A DNA stretch of 22,712 nt from positions 1 to 22,712 of the forward strand of contig JAEPRB010000431.1 of NCBI GenBank assembly GCA_016758965.1, in the 5' to 3' direction. This stretch comes from Circinella minor (Eukaryota; Mucoromycota; Mucoromycetes; Mucorales; Lichtheimiaceae). The notes under the pieces are model-generated. The model was not told the origin of the DNA and ran no database searches. It worked only from the letters and a program-made list of their open reading frames with translations. Below, in pieces: positions 9,537-22,312 of this stretch (position 1 is the first letter of the stretch; each line of letters begins with the position of its first letter). A program made the translations under genes and the position numbers.

Positions 9537-9988
9537 GGGAATTGCTACGGACACCCCAAAAACATACTATATTAAGTAATTTCAGCTATTACGGACACCC
9601 CACTTTTATATTTTTTCAAGGGCACACAACAAATTGATATATATTAATCACATCGTATCCAGCCATTTATACACTATCTTTACAGCTATTATCGTTATAC
9701 GACTTATAAATGTTTATGAAACTTATATTATCAGCTCGACTTTTTATAAAAGCAATCAATATTTCTTATGGTTTCTTACTATATTTATTGTGTACACAAG
9801 TGGGAATTATGAAAGCGAGACAAACAAGGAATCATATATACTTTTAATGTTACATATGAGCGGCCAAACAAGCGCTATTGGTGTTGACAACGCTGTTACT
9901 ATAGTTTATATGGTCTAAGAGCTTATTTGATAACTGTTTATTTGTGGGGTGTCCGTAAGCAAAATATGGGGTGTCCGTAGCAATTCCC
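9537..9988. mobile_element. 452-bp non-autonomous element (MITE-like) with perfect 21-bp ends
   Basis: The left end begins GGGAATTGCTACGGACACCC (9537-9557 in full) and is the exact reverse complement of 9968-9988. A second inverted copy of the core, TTACGGACACCCCAC at 9589-9603 against GTGGGGTGTCCGTAA at 9944-9958, lies just inside each end. Outside the ends, AAAAAAACA occurs directly before the left end (9528-9536) and directly after the right end (9989-9997). This is compatible with a 9-bp target duplication, though it is low in complexity. The inside is AT-rich and has only a short open frame with no recognised family, so it needs a transposase from elsewhere. A 9-bp duplication would fit Mutator-like elements, but the family is not established. 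Confidence 0.85.
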
Positions 9989-12035
9989 AAAAAAACAATA
10001 TAAGTAACGTTGCTAATACTATAAGAGATTATTTATGAACTATTAATTTGATATGATATTTAATAATAAATAGCGCTTTAAATGACTACATTATAATTAA
10101 ATTTCATCTGTTGTAAAAGGTGTGTACGTACTTTTCAATTTAATACTATAGGTAGGCAACCAATCTAATAAATCATGGTTGATCCAGAGGTATCGTTCTC
10201 TATAAATCATTTCAATATTCAAATTGTGTATACGTACTGTCCAGTTTCTCGAGAAAAAAAAAATCCCCATTCATGTTGAAAAGTCTCTTTGTATTTATAT
10301 ATATGTTCAATTTTTTTTTCAATGTATTGCAATAAGTTCTTTTCATTCATTGCCGCAGCAAAGTGCATTTCATTTATATAATTAGACGGGACACTTCTCT
10401 CCCCCCTTTCCGTTTTTTTTTTACAAGATGTACGTACACATACACTTACACAACATCTTTGTTAAATTAAAAAAAAAAATTAATACGGCGTGCATGACTC
10501 TTTATGTTCAGTCATCTTCAAAACAAATTATTATTTTTTTCTGTCCCGATCCATGTTTTTTTTTTTTTACCATCATCTAATTCACAGGAACCAATGATAG
10601 ATTATCAAATAGTTCTTGTATTGTATTATATTTTTATACTAGTTTTTTTTTGTCAGTATATTTGAAAGGAAAGGATGTATGTTTAATACTTTTTATATAA
10701 GAGTTAAAAGGTGACATTATCATTTTTGGCTTTGATACGTACCCAATTGATATTTATAATATAATGTCATTAAACATATTTGATAAAGAGCAAAAATTGA
10801 ATTGTATAAAGGAATCAGTTAAACGGGGTACGTAGTAGAAATATAACTAAATAGGATGGTCATTATTACTACAACATGTTATCTTAATATATTTTGCTCC
10901 ACTACTTGTAATATTTTCATTCATGTTTATAGTTCTATCAATTAAATAATGAATTTATATCTAACCTTTTTATTTACAATTCCTCAAACAGACACAAATA
11001 TAAATTTTTGAGAGAGCTATAAAACTCTTTTCGAAATCAAATTTTTCTGTACGTACGTAAATTACAGTATATTAAAATGATTTGGTTTATTACAAAAGCT
11101 AAATGTATAAAAAAATCTTTTAATAAATTCTGTGGATATTAAAGTATCATACGTATATCGTTGATTTATTGTTATTTTTCTATATTACATAACGACTTCC
11201 TAAATGATTATATATAATAACTATATATAAAAAAAAAAAAACTTGGATGTACTCATTTTTTGATATGAAACTACGTATTTTACTTTTTAAAAACCCCCAG
11301 TTGTTAGAAAGATTTGTTATATATTACTACATAAACTTTATGAAAGAAGTAACATGAGGAGTTTGTCAGTTTTCAATTTATATTCTTGCAGAGAAGAATA
11401 AAAAAAAAAACCTTTTGTAGTACGCATAGTTTAACGATTATAATTACTGAGAGTAAGTATATATACTTGAAGAAATCAAGTGAATGAAAACCCTTTTTTA
11501 ATTGTATACCTTTTCTGTTATAAAATCAAGGTAATAAACATCCTTTTCCTACTATCTATTAAATAGATCATGTGTTAATGAAATAGATATTAGTATTGTC
11601 TTTACGAGAGTACCAAATATACAAGGAAAATCTAATGTTTTTTTTTTTTACCCATTGACGAAATCAATTAACTCATATTTTTGATACCCAATTATTATAT
11701 TCATCTCTTTAATCTATCATCTATTATTATGTTTCATGCGGTTATTAAATTCATAACATAAACATTACAATGAATGATGATGAATACGTAATAACAAGCA
11801 AAAATAGTATCTAAACATTATTGAGGTTCCAAAAATGATCATGACATAAAAAAACAAAAATTGGATGTTGTGTTACTCCAACTATTTATTTTTTTAAATA
11901 GCGAAAACGTACTCTTTTTTTTTAATATGTGTTTTTTTTTTTCTTTGGTACTTTCTACTTTACTATTTCCAATTTTTTTTTTCTCTCTCTCTTTTTCTTT
12001 TCTTTTTTTTTTTTTCTTACAAATAAATAAACTCA
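9989..12035. other. AT-rich gene-free spacer, rich in TACGTA palindromes
   Basis: No coding sequence is recognised on either strand in these 2 kb. The palindrome TACGTA (often as GTACGTAC) recurs, for example near 10127, 10231, 10430, 10737, 10828, 11050 (twice, overlapping), 11148, 11271 and 11784. Short A and T runs are frequent. The last part belongs to the upstream region of the Rab gene. Confidence 0.6.
11905..12020 (+). promoter_or_regulatory. Pyrimidine-rich tract upstream of the Rab gene ATG
   Basis: About 110 nt on the plus strand are nearly all T and C, including a CTCTCTCTC stretch at about 11983-11993. The tract ends 16 nt before the ATG at 12036. Such tracts are common in fungal core promoters and 5' leaders. 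The role here is inferred only from position. Confidence 0.4.
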
Positions 12036-13823
<1,788 letters not shown>

Positions 13824-14635
13824 GTGATTAAATTATTCTTATTCCCCTCTCACCTTTTTTTTTAACCACTTAATAGAAAACTAACACACTATCCTCTGTC
13901 TCTTTCCTTTTATTTTCCCTTCCCTCACCTTTTTCTTCTCTATCTCTATCTACCGAAAGTAACCCTTTTTTTTTTTTGTTTATCTTCAAACAAAAAAAAA
14001 AAACGCTTCATAACATGATTTTATTTCTCTTCTCTACATGAATTTATATCTAGGGATCATTTCGATTATCATCAAAAAAAAAAAAGATATCTTATATTTC
14101 CTCACATATCTTTTGTAACTACCTAAAGAAGCGTTTGTTATTTTATTTTTTTTACATCATTCATATTATTATTATATTATATCATTCTTTTTTTTTTTTT
14201 CTCAACCCTTTTTTTTTTCTTTCATACCAATTCTTCCCCGTTTCTACTATTAATATTATTTTTATTATCGTCTTCTTTTTTTTTTTTTACTTTTAACATT
14301 TAATAGTAGACTTCATTCATTTTTAAATTTCAAATCCCTTCTTCCTTCCCCCTCTTCCCTCTCCCAGTTTTTTTTTTCTTTTTATATTATTATCATCATA
14401 AAACAAGCAAACTTTGGCAAAACTTTTTTTTTTTTTCTGTATAAAATGAATTCACTTTTTTGTTTGTTTTTGAGGGATTAATAATTTGAATCAGTAAATA
14501 ATAATAATAATAATACGTAATAATAATCATATACTCTTTATACTATACACAAAAAGATATTACATATATTTGAATTATTTTCTTTTTTTATTTACTATGA
14601 TACACAAATTTAAAACAAACACTTTTTTTTTTTTT
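13824..14635. other. Intergenic spacer between convergent genes, T-rich
   Basis: This holds the 3' ends of the Rab gene (plus) and the prolidase gene (minus). It has many T runs of 8-14 bases and pyrimidine-rich segments. A TTTATT at about 14587-14592 reads AATAAA on the minus strand, 44 bp beyond the prolidase stop. No coding sequence is seen. Confidence 0.65.
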
Positions 14636-16514
14636 TTAATCCAACTTTCTCTTCTTGGATGAAGCTTCTTCCATAATAGCTTCAATTTCATTGATTTCCT
14701 TTGGTACAGTAGTCAAATTATAAGAACCATCTTCAGTAATAACCAAATTATCTTCAATACGAATACCACCCACAGATTTATACTTGTTAAGCATTTCCTT
14801 ATTGATATACTTGCTCGTTTTTTCATCCTTGACAACAGGATCAATCATAAATTCACAAAAGTAAATACCAGGTTCAACAGTAACTACATTATTTGCAGCA
14901 AGCGTCCGGCGCATACGCAAGTAACGATAACTAGGTCGATCAATACGTTCAACACTGGTACAATATTTGGGAACATCATGAACATCAATACCAATCATAT
15001 GACCAACTATTATATATATATTAAAGGTTCATTGTTATTATTATTATTATTATTATTGACCATTTTGTCATGATAATCTTTCACCACACAAAAAAGTACA
15101 CCACAACGTCCCACCCTCGGCCAATATAAACAAAGCAAAAAAAAAAAAAAAAAAAATAGTAGGGAAATAGAAACTTACTTCCATGAGGGAAAAAGGCAGC
15201 CACAACATCTTTATCCAACAATTCTTGTTTTTCACCAACAAGAATACCTGTCTTAATTAAACCTTCAGCAGCTACTTCAAGAGCAGTTGTATGAATATCT
15301 TCCCATTTAGCACCTGATTTTAATTCTGCAATACATGCTTTTTGCATATCCAAAACAATGGAATAAATGGTAGCAGCTTCTTCAGTAAATTTACCACCTA
15401 CAGGGAATGTACGTGTAATATCAGAAGCATAATAATTATATTCACAACCAGCATCCACTAAAATCATATCAGTAGGGTTTTCAATAGAAGCATTGTTCTT
15501 GTTATAATGAAGCGTAGCAGCGTTCATGCCTGAACCAAAAATTGGCATATAAGATTGGAAGAAAGCACCATGACGATTGGATTCTAATATATAAAATAAA
15601 AAAAAATAAAATGATTATTTAGTGAAAAAACGAAAAATAAAAAAAAAAAAAGATGTTATTGTATTTACCATTAAGGAAAATAGCATATAAATCGGCTTCA
15701 TTGATGTTGGTTGTGCAAGCTTCCATAACCTATTGTTTTGATATTTTTTTTTTTAAAACGGAGTAAAATCGGATGCGTAAGAAATTCTGTGGAGCTGGGT
15801 TCGCGAACAAAAAAAAAATGTTGTCATGACAAAAAGAAAAAAACATGGGATAATTTGTTTCCATGACATCTATTTTTTGTACCTTAATATGAGCATCAGA
15901 AGAAATCTTGTTTGCTTTACGCATTACTTCAATTTCCCAATCTGATTTAATAATACGTGCTTCACAAATAGCAGCATATAAAGCTTTGTTATCTTCTTCA
16001 CTAGCAGCTTTAACATCTTCATTAAATGTGACATTGAAATGAGGAATGGTATAAACAACGGAAGCAGCCTTTAAACGAGCATCCAATTCAGTACTGTAAA
16101 TAGCCTCATCCACATCATATTTGGTTTGTAAAGTTTCAAGAGAATCAGGATAACCCATCCAAACGACATCATCAGGATTAACAGGAGGAGCAATTAATTG
16201 AATACGTTCAGTAGCAACATCAATGACAACAGAAAAACCAGGTTCAGCACAACCTAATCAATCATTTTACAATTTATAATTTAATATTATTTATTTGTTT
16301 ATTTGTAATAGAAACACTTTCAAAATATAATAATAATTTTTTTTTTTTTTTTTTTACCAGTTAAATAATAAAAAGAACTTTCTTGACGAAAGTCAACTTC
16401 AACATCAGTATCATCACGTTCCTTAAGTTCTTTACCCTTAACAACAATCACACCTTCTTTTTTATTAAAGTTTTTTAAAACTTTTTGAACGTTTTGACGT
16501 GTTGCTAAAACCAT
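14636..16514 (-). CDS. Prolidase / Xaa-Pro peptidase, family M24B
   Basis: Metallopeptidase that cleaves bonds next to proline: a dipeptidase (PEPD type) or an aminopeptidase P-like enzyme. Five minus-strand exons are inferred: 16514-16358, 16253-15883, 15729-15669, 15583-15179 and 15006-14636. Introns of 104, 153, 85 and 172 bp keep frame and give 454 residues. An N-terminal aminopeptidase-P-type domain (about 1-165, with QESSFYYLTGCAEPGFS) precedes the pita-bread catalytic domain. All five metal ligands appear present: Asp240 (VDAGCEYNYY), Asp251 (ASDITRTFPVGG), His334 (FPHGIGHMIGIDVHD), Glu376 (VEPGIYF) and Glu416 (GIRIEDN). The end KKRKLD is basic; whether it is a nuclear signal is unknown. 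No signal peptide is seen, so it is probably cytosolic. The ATG at 16514 is chosen because the family N-terminus follows and no upstream in-frame extension is apparent. Which substrate it prefers cannot be read from the sequence. Confidence 0.93.
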
Positions 16515-17062
16515 ATTTATTATTGGATGGTAAAAGGAAAAAGGAAAAAGTGGGAAAAAAAGAGAAAGTTGGAAAATAAAAATAATAAAAAAAAGCGTGC
16601 GAAAACCGCAAAAGGTTATTTAAAGCCCGAGAAATTCTTGGAAGCAGAAAGTTGCACCCTTTTTTTCGGGAACTGTATTATTATAACCGATTGAGTTGGA
16701 TACGTTGTTACACAAAAAAATGGCCCATTCTTCGATCCTTTTGTTTTTTTTTAAAAAAATAAAATTATACCTCAAAAAGTCAGCAAAAAATAGGGTAGTA
16801 GTATTATATAAGAAAAAAAAAAAAGTTACGTATAAAACTATTTTCTTTTTTTTTTTTTTTTTAACACACAGACTCCCCTTCCCTTCCTGCATAAAATAAT
16901 ATTTTATTGGCTCTGTGTCAAATAATTTTGTCTTTGCTATTTTTGAAACAATTTTCCTTTTTTATCCATTTTAAGAAAAAAAATAGGATTCCCCATTCTT
17001 TTTTTTTTCTTTTCTTCTACCCTTTTTTTTTACAACAACACACTTGAATAAAAAAAAAAAAA
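16515..17062. promoter_or_regulatory. Shared divergent upstream region
   Basis: The prolidase gene (minus) and the gene at 17063 (plus) are transcribed away from each other from this 548-bp spacer, which should hold both promoters. The centre (16590-16730) is less AT-rich. The 17063 side is pyrimidine-rich just before its leader (16995-17035). No proven factor site is visible. Confidence 0.5.
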
Positions 17063-17506
17063 ATGGATCGTTTCACAAAAGCAGAAAATAAATTCATAAA
17101 AGAATTTAAAGAACATATGCCACATAGTCCTCGTCGTCGGCATCGAGATCTTCATCATTCTGATTGTCAACACCATAAAGATGAGAAGGATAAAGAAGAC
17201 AAGGAGGATAGTGATAGTGATAATAAAAGTAATAAGACAGATAAAAGTCAAAAGGATAAGTGTAGTAGCAAAAGTGGTACCCAATCTCCTCTTCGATCTC
17301 CTCTTCGATCTCCTTTCATTTCTAGTCTTTTTTCTCCTTCTCCTTCTACTACGCCTTCAGCAGATAAAAATCAAGAAAAATATTTACATGATCCAATACG
17401 TAATACAAAACATCCAGATCATTTAGGTGAATTCTTGGATCCCATTTATCAACATCAAGGCAGTAGTATTTGTAGTAGTCCTGATATAACAAATACGGGT
17501 GCATAA
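17063..17506 (+). CDS. Hypothetical charged low-complexity protein, 147 aa
   Basis: A single open exon runs from an ATG preceded by a run of A and a pyrimidine-rich leader. The N-terminus (MDRFTKAENKFIKEFKEHM) could form an amphipathic helix. It is followed by a basic patch (SPRRRHRDLHH) and a stretch of Lys, Asp, Glu and Ser (residues about 37-72). A Ser/Pro-rich part (SPLRSPLRSPF) comes from a 12-nt DNA repeat. The C-terminus is more varied (DPIRNTKHPDHLGEFLDPIY). The composition suggests an intrinsically disordered protein, and SP sites could be phosphorylated by proline-directed kinases. No signal peptide, membrane segment or known domain is seen. It is divergent with the prolidase gene. 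AATAAA occurs near 17642-17653. Its length, clear leader and non-repetitive ends favour a real gene, but no function can be given. Confidence 0.65.
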   Translation: MDRFTKAENKFIKEFKEHMPHSPRRRHRDLHHSDCQHHKDEKDKEDKEDSDSDNKSNKTDKSQKDKCSSKSGTQSPLRSPLRSPFISSLFSPSPSTTPSADKNQEKYLHDPIRNTKHPDHLGEFLDPIYQHQGSSICSSPDITNTGA

Positions 17507-19162
17507 AAAAAAAAAGATTCAATCCCTTTTTACCTTTTTTTTTTGTATTTATATTCAATTGTTTATATAACAAAAGCTAAAAATAATCCCTTTCCAAATC
17601 AAATTTCATGTAAAATATAAATACGACGTATATCTATTGTAAATAAAAATAAAACTGAACCCGATACTTTATATTATCATTATATAGAATGAGAATTTAA
17701 GTAAAATCATTTTTCTTTTTGTTAAAATCAAAAAATAATCTCAATTATAAAAATGATATAATAACCCTTGCTTTTAAACTTTCACTCCACTTTTTATCTC
17801 ATCATTTTAATTTACCCCATCAAATAATGAAATATATGGACATATCGTTATTTACTCAGCAACAAATTTCTTTAGGTTGATACATGCCATCATCATCATC
17901 ATCATTTTTCAAAAGATAATAAATGTATTTTTAGTATTTCTGGGGGGGGGAAAGAAAGCTTCTCTGGTTTTTTTCCTGAGTGCACAAAACAACATCTTCG
18001 TTTGTCTTCTGTCAACAACAACAACAAATAATTTCAGTGACAGCAATATATATAAAATACAATATATTACATATAAAATGATGATAAATGTTTGAAGGAA
18101 TGAATTACAGAACGGTTAAAAATAGAAAGGGTTTTTTATTTGTTCTCTAAGTACAGTCGTAACTATAAGTATATCTTTATCATCTTATTTTTTAGTCTAT
18201 ACTTTCCCAAAGACTAAAGAATCATGTGGGCACTAAAATAATCATGCTAAAAAAAATCCGTTTCTGTTTTTTTTTTTTTTTTTTTGCATAAATCGATAGC
18301 TAATTCGTCAAGCATATGTAGTACAAGATGTTACAATTTATTTATTTTTTATTTTCAGTAATGATCAGCTAAGTATTGGAAAAGAATAATGAAAAGAAAA
18401 AGACAAAAAGAAAAATATGATAGTTATTGTAATCATTGGGGGGAACGAGAGATATGACAATTGTTTATTTATAAATGATTTTATATATTATTATAAAAAA
18501 AAAGTGTATATGATGATGTATACAGCATGTATTATTAAAACCATTATGTGAAGATAAAATTACATTATATATGTTTAAAAAAATAAATTAATGGGAGGTT
18601 TTGGTGTTTGTGATGACTATTATATATTATTGAGTCGATTGTGTTGGGTAGGATAACTAGGTTGTTTAAAAATAGAAACCAAGTAAATGATAATACAGTA
18701 GTAGGGCAATCAGTATTATTAATCATGGTATGGATTTGAGAAGAAAAAAAGGATAACCAATTAAGTATGGTAGTAAATAGGTTTGACTTTTTTTTTTTTT
18801 ACTTGTCACATAATTGGCCATAAGTTTTTAATAACTTGATCAACAGATAGTTTATTCACTTTTTTATGTTAAACTCCCAGCTAGTAGTATAACATATATA
18901 AGAGAACCTTCTTTTTCTTTTTCGTTAAGGATGTTTTTTTGTAGTTATTGTTCGTTATATAGTAATTGTGATTTTCCATCGCATCTGAAAAAAAAAACAA
19001 ATATAATGTTATACAAGTTACGTATGATGTGTATAAATAGAAAGAAGGTAGCTAGTAAAGAGAAAAGGTGATGGATATATATTACATTGGATAAGTCATT
19101 ATGTATAAAAAATAGAATGAAGGTTAGAATAGGATAATAAGAAAACAATTGAAAAAAAAAGG
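17507..19162. other. AT-rich gene-free region
   Basis: No coding sequence or RNA gene is recognised. Apart from the probable 3' end of the gene at 17063-17506, there are only homopolymers (T runs near 18268-18285 and 18789-18800, a G run at 17942-17950) and short simple repeats. A small hairpin is formed by TTTAGTCT at about 18192-18199 with AGACTAAA near 18212-18219. Confidence 0.6.
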
Positions 19163-19332
19163 TGGTAAAAACAAGATAAAACCCTTATGACTTTTCTTTT
19201 TAATTTTTAAATCAGTTATAGTAAAAAGATCTTAGACTATGACCCAAATCCATCAAAGTCTAAAATATTCATACTATAACTGGTTTAAAAACAAAAAAGA
19301 AAAATCATAAGGGTTTTATCTTGTTTTTACCA
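19163..19332. mobile_element. Foldback element of about 170 bp (MITE-like hairpin)
   Basis: The left arm begins TGGTAAAAACAAGATAAAAC at 19163. The right arm, read on the opposite strand from 19332, begins with the same 20 bases. Pairing continues with few mismatches through CCCTTATGA, CAGTTATAGTA and TTAGACT, so each arm is about 75 bp around a short centre near 19235-19260. There is no internal coding sequence. A clear target-site duplication was not found. It is a good candidate for a short non-autonomous transposon. If transcribed it would make a long imperfect RNA hairpin. Confidence 0.85.
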
Positions 19333-21364
19333 TCACTTTTTCACAATAAATATTCATCCTTTTTATAGTTTTTTTTTTAATGATCATATCGCGACTCAAT
19401 TATGTTTATTTTCTCTATTGTTCACAGATACGACGTAATTTATCTTATCCAATAATTACATCAATCACTTTTTTTTTCTCTTAGACCATAAATCATCACA
19501 TTGTCATCTACCACAAATGATGTAAATGTCACTTTATAATAATTTGGTTTTACTACAATAAATTATTAAATGTATTGAAACAAAAATTGATTTGTCTCAA
19601 ACAGAATCATTTGTCTCAGCAAAACAAGAGTAAAAGCATTGATGCATAAATGTCATTTTTTTTTTTTTTTGATTTTTGATTTTATAGCGGGAACTGATTT
19701 CATTTGATCAATCATAATGAAGGAGGTCCGAGAAAAATAAAATTATATGATTATTTTGAAAAAGAATATTACTAATAAGAATGACGTTTTATTACAATTA
19801 TTACGTATTTTGAAACTAACGTTTAAAGACGATCTGGGATATATCAAGATCGAGACCTTTCCATACTCTTTTTTTTTTAAAAAAAATGGATATGAAAAAG
19901 ATTATTAAAAAAAGTATTCATCAATGATGTAATCACAACGTAAACAGCACATTCATAATGATCCAATAATCAAGGAAAATACTCTTTTATCTATTATGTG
20001 TTTTTTGTTTTGTTTTGTCTCAGTTTTTGTTTGATATTGAAAATAAAAAGTACCTCACTGCTGTATAAAGGAACAATAACATCAAAAAATATTTTATTCT
20101 TTTACTAAGTATAGTTAAGTTTTTTTTTTTATTTTTTTTTAGCAATTTGATAGTATGTTATACAGATAAAAATGAGAAGGAACAGTATCTTTTTTTTTTT
20201 GTAAGCTTATATCACTGGTACATAATGTCAAGGGTTTTATATCACTTATACTGTATTGTGAGTATTTTTTTTTTTAAAAAAAAAGAAATGATGTAAATAG
20301 TATATTTATTATGGATACGTAATAATATAAATTACTTTTTTTTTCCCTTAATTTGTGGTTCCTCGAATAAAAAAAAAATTATGCATCACCAATGTTACAT
20401 TAACTACTCGACTTTATAAAATTATTACTTTCTTGTCTTTTCACTGTGATTGATATTTATGAACTTTTCAGTTTTTTTTAATAATAATGATAATAATGAT
20501 CTTTTTTCAATGATCAACATATAATATGATATTGAATCAATCAGTACACAATCAAACGGGGAGAGGGGGGGGTGAGAAAGGATCAACATGTGTTCTAATT
20601 CTCGTGTATTTTAATAACACATTTTTATAATATTGTATCTTATTTTACAAAAAAAACCTTTTATTGTTCCTATTAAAAAACTATTTAAATATTAATACAA
20701 TAATAAAAAAAAAACTTACTACCATTATTATTAGAATAAGTTAAAAAGGAAAATAATAATAATACACAAGCACGTTTATGCTCTGAAAATAAATAAATAA
20801 ATAAAATGACCAAGAGAAAAAGTTGAAGTATGTTTTAATAGAAGCATTAAGTTAGGAATGTAAATAGTATATATAAATAATAAATCAACAAAAAATCTCA
20901 GTTTTAATAATAAGCGTGTATTCATTACCGTATGGAAACATATAGAGACACACAATTTCAATAGTACTTTAATAAATGAAAAGTATATAAAAGTATAAGC
21001 TATTCTTATTTAATAATCAGGATTTTTTTTTCATATATAATGCCTATATATATATGTCGCAAAAAAAAAAAAAAGACGTACAGCAGAAAGTGTTACGTAA
21101 AAATATAATAAAAAGAGTGATTCTATATAATTTCTTTAATATTATATATATACTAGAAAAATAGGTATATTATTAATTGGGTATAATTTTGGTTCTTCGG
21201 TCAAATGTAGGTCGGGTATTATGGATAGATAATTCCAAAATCGAACCGACCCCAGTGACTTGATTATGTAACTAGTAATAATTAATAGTAAGTAAAGCAA
21301 TTATTCCATTTATGAGACATCACGCTGTCTTATATAATTATTAGTAGATTTATTGATTTCTTTG

Positions 21365-21367
<3 letters not shown>

Positions 21368-21402
<35 letters not shown>
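21368..21402. repeat. Poly-T tract of about 35 bases
   Basis: This is an uninterrupted T run and the longest homopolymer in the window. It may be the A-tail of an old retro-inserted sequence on the minus strand or a simple expansion. Its exact length is sensitive to sequencing error. Confidence 0.9.
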
Positions 21403-21403
<1 letters not shown>

Positions 21404-22209
21404 AAACAACACAGGTAATCCAAATGTGCATTACTGCGTTAATTTCAATAAAAGCTTTCGAAATATACAAGTACCGTCATTCAATTTGTTAGTAGTTTTT
21501 GGAACTAATTAAAAATATAAACAAAAAGTAGTACTTTTCCAACGAAACCAATTTCTTTTTTTTTCCCGCCACTATTTATCCAACCAAAGGATGTTGGTTG
21601 ACCTCATGTTGATTATTTGTTCGGATGACACTTTTTCAAAACTATACGAAAAAAAGTCGAATTAGTTAGTGGTTGGATGAAATAAAAAGAAACTTTTTCA
21701 AACAATAGCGGGGAATTAAATATGATAGGATTGGGTTAAACAAAAGAGAATGACACGGCTAAATATTTTTGAAATCAATTAAACAAATTTAGAGTCAATG
21801 CTCGTGTAAAAAAAACATATTATATTATAAACAAAAACAAAAAATGTAATGTTGTATTAACTTTAAATCTTAACATAATAGTTAAAACACTTTTAAAAAA
21901 AATAAAATAGTTTTTTTTTTTTTTCAATGCACTTCATTATGACAAATAAAAAAAAAGAGAGATATTTTTGGTAACAAATTATAATGGACGATCAATTTAA
22001 TGTTTGTAACACATTCTGTGGATGATGTTATGTTTGTAAGTTTTACTTTTATCTTATTAGTAAATCCTTCGCCATCAATATACACGTGTGTTTACAGGAC
22101 CCTTTTCCATAAATTACACACTTTTTTTTTTCTTCTTCTTTTAACAGAAAATTTATGCATAGGATAAATATTTGACTCTAGTCCACATGAATTTTATTTT
22201 ATCAGAGCC

Positions 22210-22312
22210 AAAAAAAAAAAAAAAAAAAAGTGGGGAAAAAAAAAAAAAAAAAAAGGCAGAAAAAATAAAGAAGAAAAGCGGGAAAAAAAAAAAAAAAAAA
22301 GAGAGAGAGAAT
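22210..22312. repeat. Cluster of three poly-A runs with purine spacers
   Basis: Three A runs of roughly 18-21 bases are separated by short G-containing purine segments, ending in a GAGAGAGAGA stretch. The whole cluster is almost purely purine on the plus strand. Any Lys-rich open frame here is a composition effect. Confidence 0.85.

Noticed and set aside
9634..9918. 94-codon plus-strand frame in the inverted-repeat element
   Set aside because: Composition follows the AT-rich sequence, no transposase motif is visible, and the element is too small to be autonomous.
16630..16650. GAA and TTC triplets resembling a heat-shock element upstream of the prolidase gene
   Set aside because: The spacing between triplets (1 and 3 bases) does not follow the 2-base rule of a canonical element.
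21190..21260. tRNA-like or small RNA-like patch with GGTCGG and CCGACC arms and a GGTTCGAT word on the minus strand
   Set aside because: No cloverleaf with proper A box, anticodon arm and acceptor stem could be formed.
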